Assembly: GCA_963205035.1 (NCBI GenBank)
Contig: CAUJII010000002.1
Location: 1 to 22,249 of the forward strand
Source: Spirochaetota bacterium
GTDB lineage: Bacteria; Spirochaetota; Leptospiria; Turneriellales; Turneriellaceae
DNA: 22,249 nucleotides
Direction: 5' to 3'
In this document: piece after piece, positions 14,860 to 22,249 of the stretch
Position numbering within the stretch: position 1 is the stretch's first letter
Layout: every line of letters begins with the position of its first letter
The notes under the pieces: generated by a model
What the model was told of the DNA's origin: nothing
The model's input: only the letters and a program-made list of their open reading frames with translations
Databases searched by the model: none
Position numbers and translations under genes: made by a program

Positions 14860-15726
14860 GTGAGATTTTCCTTCTTGTATTGCACGTTCTTCGTTTGCCT
14901 GTCTCTATCGGTCGGTGCGCAAAGTAATCCCACGCCAAAAATTACCGCCACCATCGACTGGTCCCGGGAGCGTATCTATTTTGACGGTGAACTCTCACAC
15001 GCCGTGGGTAAGTCGAATGCGACGCTTCGTACTCTCTTACGCGAAGCGATGCTAAAGAAACTCAGCACACTCATCGACGGTCTTTGGAACAAGTCGCAGG
15101 CGCACAAGGGGGAGCTACCTCCGAGTGAAGAGCTCGACCTTTCAAAATTTTGGACGAGGCAGTCGCTCGCGACATTCCAAGTCGCTGAAAACCGTGCTTC
15201 GGCTACAATGGAAATACCCCTTCGAGGCAGAGACTCGCTCATGGCGTACCTGCCTTTCGATTTCGGAAGCGAGCTCTTCGAGAGAGATGATACAAAAAAT
15301 GAAATAGCGTATGAGAAGAGACCCAACGCCCGCGAGTATGACAACGTTGACGCCGAACCGATTCTCTATACGAGTCTTGTCGTCGATGCGCGCCACCTTG
15401 CGTTTGTGCCGTCGCTCAACACTGAAATTGTAACAAGCTCCGGCCGATTGATTTATGGCGTCGAGTTCATGAATAGACAAACGGGGGTTAAGCGCGGTGT
15501 CGCAGCATTTTGCACGAATGAAAAAGACCCGAAAGCGTTGGCACGCACGGGCAAGAGGCCGCTCCGCGTCGCTGCATTAGATTTAGCGCATGACACACAA
15601 AACGCGCTTGTCATTAGTGACGAAGACGCCGCAAAATTATTAGCGCACGCAGGCAGCGTTCAGAATTTGCGCCGTGCGCGAGTTGTCATCTTGCTTCCCA
15701 AAACAAAACTGCGCGAAGTGTATTAA
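14860..15726 (+). CDS. Conserved-looking secreted protein of unknown function
   Basis: The 288-residue product starts with a signal peptide, MRFSFLYCTFFVCLSLSVGAQ, with cleavage likely after VGA. I see no enzymatic motif. Three blocks look like conserved envelope-protein modules: a helical YFDGELSHAVGKSNATLRTLLREAM region, LVVDARHLAFVPSLNTEIVTSSGRLIYGVEF around 165-200, and a C-terminal NALVISDEDAAKLL...RRARVVILL. The second block recalls LPP20/FlgT-like spirochaete proteins with a VIDARG...PAL...I...G..IYG pattern, but this is a loose resemblance. The GTG start follows an AAAGA purine run. It lies 49 bases after rarA and may be co-transcribed. Its stop codon shares bases with the stop of the convergent gene. 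Confidence 0.6.
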   Translation: MRFSFLYCTFFVCLSLSVGAQSNPTPKITATIDWSRERIYFDGELSHAVGKSNATLRTLLREAMLKKLSTLIDGLWNKSQAHKGELPPSEELDLSKFWTRQSLATFQVAENRASATMEIPLRGRDSLMAYLPFDFGSELFERDDTKNEIAYEKRPNAREYDNVDAEPILYTSLVVDARHLAFVPSLNTEIVTSSGRLIYGVEFMNRQTGVKRGVAAFCTNEKDPKALARTGKRPLRVAALDLAHDTQNALVISDEDAAKLLAHAGSVQNLRRARVVILLPKTKLREVY

Positions 15727-16634
15727 GCTCTTATTCTCGGCTTTACCTTGCTGCGCATAACGAGCGCCATCACCGCTATCAAACCACCGAAAAGGAAACC
15801 TGTGAGCCCAAACATAAAATAATTCGGTCTGGGCTTGAAGGGGACTGCAAGGCTCAAGTAGGTTTTTTTATTCTCTGCATCTTTGAGCGTCAGCTTGAAC
15901 GCGGGTTCTTTTGCTTTGAGCTTTTCGCCTAACTCCAGAGTCGCTTTGACGGTTATCGGATGACCAATTTCGGCAGAAATATTTTCTGCACAAGGAGTTT
16001 CTTTTTTGTGCGAATCAATCACAGCGCAGGCCGTGATATTTGCATAAGGCAAGTGGGTGTCTTCTAAATTTGTCGCTACAAGCTCAATTCTTTTTGAGGG
16101 TGCCGTAAAACGCAGTTGAATTTCTGATTTGGTGTTTTTAGTAGCGCCCTGATCTTGCCATGCCTCGGGCAAGGTGTAGCCAAAATCATCGGTCCTCAGA
16201 AAATCTTTTTCTAACCTTGCAACAACTTTTGTTACAGGGTTCAGCGTCAACTGCATGAATTCGGGAAGATTGATGCGCTCGAAATTTTTAGCGTGGCTTT
16301 TGAAATATCCGATGCCTGTGAAATGGTCGCTCAACGTGTTTAATACCACAACTCCCATTTTTTCGAGAGCCATTTTTAAGGGCTTGTCTGCAATGCTCGT
16401 GAGAGAGAATTTTGTTTTTGCGGAAAACGTGAACCCCCACACCGCCTCTCCCTGCGCGAGATCGTTTTGCGTAGCACTTTCGATTTGAACGCTGCATGCT
16501 TTTTCAGCGGCTCGATTCTCGTTGCAAATAACTTGCGTCAGTTGTTTTTGAAACTTCTCGCTCTCTTGGCGAAGAGAGAACGAAAAAAGAGGGGCAGCAA
16601 GAAGAACAGTCAGGAAAAATCCGATAAGACGCAT
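15723..16634 (-). CDS. Secreted, C-terminally membrane-anchored protein of unknown function
   Basis: I do not recognise this family. From ATG 16634 the product is 303 residues and begins with a signal peptide, MRLIGFFLTVLLAAPLFSFS. It ends with a single hydrophobic span, YFMFGLTGFLFGGLIAVMALVM, followed by a basic RSKVKPRIRA tail. This is the topology of a type I membrane protein whose 260-residue domain faces the periplasm. The domain appears beta-rich and holds four cysteines (CNENRAAEKAC, ACAVID, TPCAEN) that could form two disulfides. An in-frame GTG at 16670 would add 12 residues ahead of the signal peptide and is less likely. It lies 49 bases after a lipoprotein gene on the same strand, probably one operon. 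Confidence 0.55.
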   Translation of the reverse strand: MRLIGFFLTVLLAAPLFSFSLRQESEKFQKQLTQVICNENRAAEKACSVQIESATQNDLAQGEAVWGFTFSAKTKFSLTSIADKPLKMALEKMGVVVLNTLSDHFTGIGYFKSHAKNFERINLPEFMQLTLNPVTKVVARLEKDFLRTDDFGYTLPEAWQDQGATKNTKSEIQLRFTAPSKRIELVATNLEDTHLPYANITACAVIDSHKKETPCAENISAEIGHPITVKATLELGEKLKAKEPAFKLTLKDAENKKTYLSLAVPFKPRPNYFMFGLTGFLFGGLIAVMALVMRSKVKPRIRA

Positions 16635-16683
16635 GCGGCAGTCGTTAGCTTTCAGACAGCGTGTAACCACCGATTTTGTGTCA

Positions 16684-17397
16684 TCACCTCACCCCCCCGC
16701 CTGAAACGTAAGGCAGAGCAGCTAACGCTTGGAAGGGAAAAGTCACGAGGTCGACAGGCACCGTGACTGCATACCACGCGTACATCGCGATGAGCTTCAG
16801 TCGACTACGCTCACGCCACTCGATAGATTCAAAGACTTTCTTGTAGTCAGCACTGCGCAACTCGAACGTATAGCTTTCTGTAAGATATTTTTGCCAGAGC
16901 GAATACATTGCACTAAACGCATTAGCGTTCGAGAAATCCAAAAAGACGAGGGCAGTGGGAATGGTCAGAGCACCTGCATCGAACGCATAATAAGTTTTCA
17001 ATATTTTATTAGGGCTCATTTTCTCGCCGGGTTTCAAGAGAAAAACTTTGTTATAGACCTCGTCATTCACGCAGCAGGTACTTTGTTGAATCAGATATAT
17101 TTTCTGTCCGTTCTCCAACTTTTGCTCACTTTCAGAAAAATGTGTTTCCGTCGAGGTAGATACTATATTCAAATAACGGCCCTTTCCGATAAGCAGAGAA
17201 TCAAACTGCATCTCTACAACACCGTCTCTTAACCACAAAATTCCGGGCAATATTCGGTAGTTTGCATTGTTCAGAGGTTTGTAATCAAACTCCCTAATCG
17301 GAGAGCGGTATTCGTTAATGGCGTTCGAGTTTCTCGTCGTCAGACACCCCTGCGTAACCATTACCGGCGCTAAGAAGAGAAAATACCAAAACTTCAT
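16684..17397 (-). CDS. Putative lipoprotein of unknown function
   Basis: From ATG 17397 the product is 237 residues and opens with MKFWYFLFLAPVMVTQGCLTT, a lipoprotein signal with lipidated Cys18. An in-frame ATG at 17481 would place 28 residues before this signal peptide and is rejected as start. The body is beta-rich with a STCCVNDEVY segment holding adjacent cysteines. Near the end, MYAWYAVTVPVDLVTFPFQALAALPY gives a short hydrophobic, proline-containing helix of a kind seen in YceK-like small lipoproteins; I would not go further than that. No ribosome binding site stands out. It heads the minus-strand pair with the anchored secreted protein and is divergent from prfC, with 185 bases between the two starts. 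Confidence 0.6.
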   Translation of the reverse strand: MKFWYFLFLAPVMVTQGCLTTRNSNAINEYRSPIREFDYKPLNNANYRILPGILWLRDGVVEMQFDSLLIGKGRYLNIVSTSTETHFSESEQKLENGQKIYLIQQSTCCVNDEVYNKVFLLKPGEKMSPNKILKTYYAFDAGALTIPTALVFLDFSNANAFSAMYSLWQKYLTESYTFELRSADYKKVFESIEWRERSRLKLIAMYAWYAVTVPVDLVTFPFQALAALPYVSGGGVR

Positions 17398-17582
17398 ACG
17401 CCAATTCGATGAATTGTAGTAACCGTGAAACAAGAAAAAATCTATGCGAATGGGAGTGGGATAAATCAGGTCGGGATTCATACGCCTGGAAAAAAATTGT
17501 GCCTTAAGGCGTTTGAGTATCGTATGCGCTCCCCGGTTTGTTTATCATTTACGCGCTGTCTAAATTCCTGGCCGCTACGCGG

Positions 17583-19151
17583 GTGAGTGACTTAACGTCT
17601 GAAATTGAACGCCGCCGTGCGTTTGCCATCATTGCGCATCCCGACGCCGGCAAAACCACGCTCACTGAAAAATTACTTCTTTATGGAGGAGCAATCCACC
17701 TTGCTGGGCATGTTCGTGCGAAGCGCGATCGCAAGAGCACGAAGTCTGACTTCATGGCCCTCGAACAAGAAAGAGGGATTTCCGTTTCAACGGCAGCGTT
17801 GCAATTTAATTACGAAGGGCATGTGATGAACTTGCTCGACACGCCGGGTCACCAAGATTTCAGCGAAGACACCTACCGAACGCTCATGGCTGTCGACTCT
17901 GCCATCATGCTCTTGGACGCATCGCGCGGGGTCGAACCGCAAACGATTAAGCTCTTCAAGATTTGTCGCGAGCGCAACCTTCCGATTATTACGTTCATCA
18001 ACAAAATGGACATGCCTGCACTCGAAGCGTTTGAGCTTTTAGATAACGTCGAAAAGGTGTTGGGAATTTCTGCGGTGCCGCTTGTTTGGCCGATGGGGTC
18101 GGGAAAAGAATTCAAGGGATTTTTTGATCTGTACAAAAAAAAGCTCCACCGTTTTGAAAGGACGACAGGCGGGGCGCATAAGGCACCTGAACAAATGTCG
18201 GGAATTGAAGACGACTCCGTCAAGGATCTCATGGGCGAGGCGGAGCATGCGAAGTTTTGTGAAGATGTCTTGATTGCCGGTGAAGCGTTGCCCACATTCG
18301 ACAAAGAACTTTTCTTAGCGGGGCAAATGACTCCTGTTATCTTCGGGAGTGCCGTCACCAATTTTGGCGTCGAGTATCTCCTCTCGCATCTCACAGACCT
18401 GGCGCCTCAGCCTCGACCGATTGAACTCAACGACGGCGCGACACTCAAGCCCGACGAAAATCGCTTCACTGGCTTCGTGTTCAAAATGCAGGCCAACATG
18501 AATAAGCTCCACCGCGACCGCGTTGCGTTCTTGCGCATCACAAGCGGGAAGTTCGAGCGTGGCATGACCGTCACTGTCCCGCGTCTTGAAAAAGATGTCA
18601 AGCTTGCAAACCCCGTGGCGTTTTTTGGGCAAGAGCGCACGACCATCGACGAGGCTTATGCTGGCGACATCATCGGTATCATCAGTCCCGGCCTCTACCG
18701 CTTGGGCGATATCTTGTGCAACGGCACGGCGCCTGATTTTCACCCGCTACCGCGCTTCGCTCCGGATCTCTATGCGCGTATTGTATTGACCGACACACAA
18801 AAGACAAAGCAATTCCGCAAGGGGATTTCAGAACTCGCCGACGAAGGTGTCGTGCAGCTCTTCAATCTCTCCGAACAAACCCCTCTGATTGGCGTCATTG
18901 GCCAGTTACAATTCGACGTCTTCAAGTACCGATTAGAAGACGAATACGGTGCGCCCGTGCGTTTAGAGCCATTGCCGTTCGAATGCTCGCGTTGGATTTC
19001 AAAAGACGACGCCTCGAAAGCGGGTCGTTTTGATAAGGTCGTTTACGATGAAGCGCAGAACCCCGTGCTCCTCTTTGAAAGCCAGTTCCGTTTGCGTTCA
19101 TTCCAAGAACAGAATCCCGATGTTGTGCTCAGCATGCACCCGCCCCGTTGA
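17583..19151 (+). CDS. prfC: Peptide chain release factor 3
   Basis: RF3 is a translational GTPase that recycles class I release factors from the ribosome after peptide release. From GTG 17583 the product is 522 residues, close to the E. coli protein (529), and begins VSDLTSEIERRRAFAIIAHPDAGKTTLTEK as is typical. G1 AHPDAGKTT is at 18-26, the switch-region EQERGISVSTA follows, G3 DTPGH is at 85-89 and G4 NKMD at 139-142. The RF3-specific domains follow, with FTGFVFKMQANMNKLHRDRVAFLRI and FRKGISELADEGVVQLF. An in-frame TTG at 17538 would add 15 residues without homology. The gene is followed by trpF one base after its stop. Confidence 0.93.
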   Translation: MSDLTSEIERRRAFAIIAHPDAGKTTLTEKLLLYGGAIHLAGHVRAKRDRKSTKSDFMALEQERGISVSTAALQFNYEGHVMNLLDTPGHQDFSEDTYRTLMAVDSAIMLLDASRGVEPQTIKLFKICRERNLPIITFINKMDMPALEAFELLDNVEKVLGISAVPLVWPMGSGKEFKGFFDLYKKKLHRFERTTGGAHKAPEQMSGIEDDSVKDLMGEAEHAKFCEDVLIAGEALPTFDKELFLAGQMTPVIFGSAVTNFGVEYLLSHLTDLAPQPRPIELNDGATLKPDENRFTGFVFKMQANMNKLHRDRVAFLRITSGKFERGMTVTVPRLEKDVKLANPVAFFGQERTTIDEAYAGDIIGIISPGLYRLGDILCNGTAPDFHPLPRFAPDLYARIVLTDTQKTKQFRKGISELADEGVVQLFNLSEQTPLIGVIGQLQFDVFKYRLEDEYGAPVRLEPLPFECSRWISKDDASKAGRFDKVVYDEAQNPVLLFESQFRLRSFQEQNPDVVLSMHPPR

Positions 19152-19152
19152 A

Positions 19153-19806
19153 ATGCTCGTCAAGATTTGCGGACTGACCCAATTAGAAGATGCTTTGTTT
19201 GCAGAGCGTGCGGGCGCGGACTATTTAGGGATTGTTCTCTCTGAGCAGAGCAAGCGTCGTGCGACCCAATCTCAGGCAAGCGCCATCCTCGAGCGCATTC
19301 TAGCCAAGCGAGTGTACCTTGTTTTTGGTTACGACAGCGTCGAATATATCTGCGGTACATTTTCGGCGCTCGCCAAAAAATCGACTGCGATTCAAGTCAT
19401 GGCCGATCATCCGCACATCGACACGCTTCTTGCACTCCAAGCGCCTCAACTCACTCTGCCTTCGATTGCAGCAGGCGATACAGTGACTGCCGCAGAATTA
19501 GACCGCTGGAAAGATTATCCTCTTGTCTTGTTCGATTCGCATAAGAAGCTCAGTACGTCGCAGGAAGCAACACATCACCTCGCAGGGGGCAGCGGCAAGG
19601 CATTTGACTACACGCATATCGCGGGCATCGAAAGGCCGTTTCTTCTCGCAGGCGGACTTACCCCGGAAAACGTTAATGCGGCAGTGGGCGCAGCGCATCC
19701 CGCAGGCGTCGACGCAGCCAGCGGCACCGAGACGCGTCCCGGAATAAAAGACTTAGACGCCGTGCGCCGTTTTATCGAGAACGCAAAACAGGCGAGCGAA
19801 GCATGA
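19153..19806 (+). CDS. trpF: Phosphoribosylanthranilate isomerase
   Basis: TrpF isomerises phosphoribosylanthranilate to CdRP in tryptophan synthesis. From ATG 19153 the product is 217 residues, the usual length of the single-domain TIM-barrel enzyme. The catalytic base is Cys6 in MLVKICGLT and the general acid probably Asp128 in VLFDSHKK. Phosphate-binding segments are GGSGKAFDY (145-153), FLLAGGLTPENV (163-174) and GVDAASGTETRPGIKD (185-200). The frame is open back to 19030, but the upstream codons overlap prfC and lack homology. It begins one base after the prfC stop and its own stop overlaps the mutS start (ATGA), so the three genes are probably translated together. No other trp gene is nearby, so the pathway genes are dispersed. 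Confidence 0.92.
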   Translation: MLVKICGLTQLEDALFAERAGADYLGIVLSEQSKRRATQSQASAILERILAKRVYLVFGYDSVEYICGTFSALAKKSTAIQVMADHPHIDTLLALQAPQLTLPSIAAGDTVTAAELDRWKDYPLVLFDSHKKLSTSQEATHHLAGGSGKAFDYTHIAGIERPFLLAGGLTPENVNAAVGAAHPAGVDAASGTETRPGIKDLDAVRRFIENAKQASEA

Positions 19807-22249
19807 GCACGGGTGAAGAGAAAAATTTAGACACGCCGATGATGCGGCAGTACCTCGAAATCAAGAAACAATACCCCGACGATATTCTTTTTTTTCGCAT
19901 GGGCGATTTTTATGAGATGTTCTTAGAAGACGCGGTTTATGCTTCGCGTGTTCTCGACATCGCGCTGACGCGCCGTCAAGACAAGGTGCCGATGTGCGGT
20001 GTGCCGCACCATTCGATGAGCCAATATGTGCATCCGATTTTAGAGAAGGGCCGGCGCATCGCAATATGCGATCAACTCGAAGATCCCTCGGAGGCGCAAG
20101 GGCGGATTGTCAAACGTGGGGTTACACGCATTCTGACTGCAGGCAGTCTTTTTGAAGAGTCTCTCCTCGACGGCAAGGAGTCGAGGAGGCTCGCTGCTGT
20201 AACGCAAGCCAAAGAATTTTTTCAGATTGCAATCGTCGAGGCAGCAACAGGACAAGTTTGGTTTGAAAGAAAAGAAGCCGCAGCTCTCGCTGAATTAACC
20301 GCTTCTTTCAATATCCAAGAATTTGTTGTGAGTGCATCGGACGAGGTTGATCAGTACTTGAAGCGCGGGGAAGTAGCAATCCAACCGCGCCGCTACCCCG
20401 TGACCGATAAAACATTCCAACAGCGTGTCTTGCAAGACATGTTGCAAAGCCGCAACCTTTCGGTGTGGGAACTCGACGAAGACGAAACGCGTGCGCTCAC
20501 GTTGGCGTTTTCTTACTTGCGCGAAATTTCGCCGCTTCTCAAGCTCCATTGGTCGTCGCCTGTGCGCGAGTACCGCCGCAAGGTGCTGACGCTCGACGAG
20601 GCGACGCTGCGCACGTTAGAAGTCCTCGAAAGCGCCGACGGTAATCTTGCACCGAGCCTCATGGGACTTCTCTCGCATTGCCGCACAACGGCAGGGACGC
20701 GGCTTTTAGCAGAGTGGCTTTGTCGCCCGTCTGCCGATAGAGAGGAAATTACTCTGCGGCACGATTCGGTCGAAAATCTCTCGAAACAAATATCTTACCG
20801 GGAACTCATCGCGCGCGAATTGGACAGCGCGTCCGATTTGGAGCGCACCCTCACCGGGCTTTTTAATAAGCCTACGGTAAGACACTTGGGGCAGGTGCGT
20901 GAGACGCTCAGCGTGGTCGTGCGGCTTCAAAAAATTTTGAGCGACAATAGAATTCTACCTCTGCTGAAACAAGGTTGGTCTGATTTGTCTGAGTTTCCAG
21001 AGCCGCTTTTCACTCTCCTCAAGGACGCGCTCTTAGAAGAAGACCTCCCTCCGCTCTTAGATTCCAGGCGTTTTGTCAAAGAAGGCTACATGCCGCTCTT
21101 AGACGAGCTTTTAGAACTGAACCAAAACGCGGTGAAGCATCTCACCGATTACGAAGAGCGCGAAAAACACAAGCACGGCATTTCGACGCTCAAGCTGAAA
21201 CACAATAACGTCTTGGGTTATTTTTTAGAAATCTCGAAAGGGCAGGCGATGAAAGCTCCCGAAGGTTATCAGCGCAGACAGACTTTGACTAACGGAGAAC
21301 GATACACAACAGAAGAACTCAAAGAACTCGAAACAAAAATACTCTCCGCAGAGGAAGAAGTTCTACGCATTCAAAAGGGAGTTTTTGAAGATTTGCGCAC
21401 ACAGATTTTAGACGCCGCTGATATGCTGAAACTTTGGGCGAAGCGGCTTGCGCGCCTCGACGTGCTCTTGGCTTTTGCGCAGACTGCGGTGATTCATCGG
21501 CATGTACGTCCGCAGATGAGCGAGGCGCAAACGCTCAGCGCGAAATCGGTCAGACACCCGGTCATCGAGGCGTATTTCAAGAGTGAAGTGTTTATTCCAA
21601 ACGACGTCTTCTTGTCGAACGAGAAAACTCAGACGGAAAATTTTGGCCCACACTTAGCACTCATCACCGGTCCCAATATGGCGGGCAAGAGCACATACAT
21701 ACGACAAATTGGGCTCTTGCAAATCATGGCACAGGCAGGGGCGTTTGTCGCAGCGCAGTCGGCATCTTTGCCGATTGTCGACAGAATTTTTACGCGCATC
21801 GGCGCTCACGATAGACTCTCGCACGGCGAAAGCACGTTCTTCGTCGAGATGGCAGAGTGTGCGCGTATCTTTCGCAACGCGACCGCCCGATCGCTCATCC
21901 TCTTAGACGAGGTGGGCCGTGGGACTTCCACTTATGACGGCATTTCCATTGCGCAGGCGATGGTCGAGGCATTGAACTCAAAAGAACAGGGCAGACCCAA
22001 GACTCTCTTCGCGACGCATTACTCCGAGCTCGCGCATCTCATCTCAAAGGTCGACGGAATTCAAGGTCTAACGGTTTCTGTTCTCGAAAAAGACGGGCAC
22101 ATCGTCTTCATGCGAAAAATTATCGAAGGTGTCGCAGAAAAATCGTTCGGCATCCATGTCGCAGAAATGGCGGGTATGCCGAAGAGCGTCACCGAGCGTG
22201 CAGCTCAAATTTTGAAAGACCTCGAAAAAAAATCGGGGATTATTATGCC
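19803..22249 (+). CDS. mutS: DNA mismatch repair protein MutS, 3' end outside the window
   Basis: MutS recognises mismatches and small loops in DNA and, with MutL, starts repair. About 815 residues are visible and the frame is still open at the window end; the family is around 850, so little is missing. The mismatch-reading Phe36-Tyr-Glu38 lies in MGDFYEMF, in the same numbering as E. coli. The connector, lever and clamp regions follow (TAGSLFEESLL, LKLKHNNVLGYFLEISKG). The ATPase has Walker A GPNMAGKST at 623-631, then AHDRLSHGESTFFVEM, Walker B LILLDEVGRGTS with Asp702 and Glu703, and TLFATHYSEL. It starts in an ATGA overlap with trpF, implying coupled translation. Confidence 0.95.
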   Translation, partial: MSTGEEKNLDTPMMRQYLEIKKQYPDDILFFRMGDFYEMFLEDAVYASRVLDIALTRRQDKVPMCGVPHHSMSQYVHPILEKGRRIAICDQLEDPSEAQGRIVKRGVTRILTAGSLFEESLLDGKESRRLAAVTQAKEFFQIAIVEAATGQVWFERKEAAALAELTASFNIQEFVVSASDEVDQYLKRGEVAIQPRRYPVTDKTFQQRVLQDMLQSRNLSVWELDEDETRALTLAFSYLREISPLLKLHWSSPVREYRRKVLTLDEATLRTLEVLESADGNLAPSLMGLLSHCRTTAGTRLLAEWLCRPSADREEITLRHDSVENLSKQISYRELIARELDSASDLERTLTGLFNKPTVRHLGQVRETLSVVVRLQKILSDNRILPLLKQGWSDLSEFPEPLFTLLKDALLEEDLPPLLDSRRFVKEGYMPLLDELLELNQNAVKHLTDYEEREKHKHGISTLKLKHNNVLGYFLEISKGQAMKAPEGYQRRQTLTNGERYTTEELKELETKILSAEEEVLRIQKGVFEDLRTQILDAADMLKLWAKRLARLDVLLAFAQTAVIHRHVRPQMSEAQTLSAKSVRHPVIEAYFKSEVFIPNDVFLSNEKTQTENFGPHLALITGPNMAGKSTYIRQIGLLQIMAQAGAFVAAQSASLPIVDRIFTRIGAHDRLSHGESTFFVEMAECARIFRNATARSLILLDEVGRGTSTYDGISIAQAMVEALNSKEQGRPKTLFATHYSELAHLISKVDGIQGLTVSVLEKDGHIVFMRKIIEGVAEKSFGIHVAEMAGMPKSVTERAAQILKDLEKKSGIIM

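Noticed and set aside
17482..17512. Hairpin and palindrome GCCTTAAGGC between the lipoprotein gene and prfC
   Set aside because: The 10-bp palindrome (17501-17510) and the ACGCCT/AGGCGT pairing are short, and no aligned promoter could be made out, so no regulatory call is justified.
19030..19152. Upstream extension of trpF
   Set aside because: The frame is open to 19030, but these codons lie in prfC and the translation before MLVKICG is not TrpF-like.
1..22249. CRISPR arrays, tRNA or rRNA genes, phage genes
   Set aside because: No regularly spaced repeats, no tRNA-like cloverleaf with a GTTCGA-type arm and no phage structural or integrase genes were seen on either strand.

Overview
The window looks like chromosomal DNA of a diderm bacterium, most likely a spirochaete of the Leptospirales (Leptospira, Leptonema or Turneriella-like). 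The pointers are an outer-membrane lipid transport pair (MlaA and MlaC), several lipoproteins with loose spirochaete-style lipoboxes, a B12-dependent NrdJ with the long-form architecture and CxxC tail I associate with Leptospira relatives, and a lone trpF outside a trp operon. The taxon is inferred from gene content only.

Layout. Positions 1-309 hold the 3' part of zapA. It converges, with one base between, on a minus-strand mlaA-mlaC operon (1710-311). Divergent from mlaA is a plus-strand signalling cluster: a GAF plus Fis-type HTH regulator (1782-2495), a receiver plus HATPase fusion (2516-3502), and a small secreted protein (3426-3797) whose start overlaps the fusion gene. A compact plus-strand run follows: an HSL-type esterase (3862-4788), an AstE/AspA-type zinc amidohydrolase (4812-5804) and an MrfA-like helicase (5801-8068). 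A predicted lipoprotein with an HELGH motif (8165-9187) stands after it.

nrdJ (9270-12824, minus) converges on that lipoprotein gene across an 82-base gap full of hairpins. The gap also contains in-frame copies of the last NrdJ codons. The 663-base intergenic region between nrdJ and rarA (12825-13487) is the oddest part of the window. It holds a putative nrdJ promoter, two palindromes, a 13-bp tandem repeat, a 271-bp foldback element with 18-bp perfect terminal inverted repeats flanked by GTAG on both sides (a MITE candidate), and a second imperfect foldback.

After rarA (13488-14810) come a secreted protein (14860-15726), two minus-strand envelope genes of unknown function (a lipoprotein, then a signal-peptide plus C-terminal-anchor protein), and a tightly packed prfC-trpF-mutS run (17583 to the window end, mutS cut at its 3' end).

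The recognisable genes are mostly housekeeping: cell division, envelope lipid homeostasis, dNTP synthesis, DNA repair and recombination (mrfA, rarA, mutS), translation termination and tryptophan synthesis. The best candidates for something new are the MITE-like foldback, the duplicated NrdJ tail with its stop-codon hairpins, and the two-gene GAF-Fis / receiver-HATPase module.
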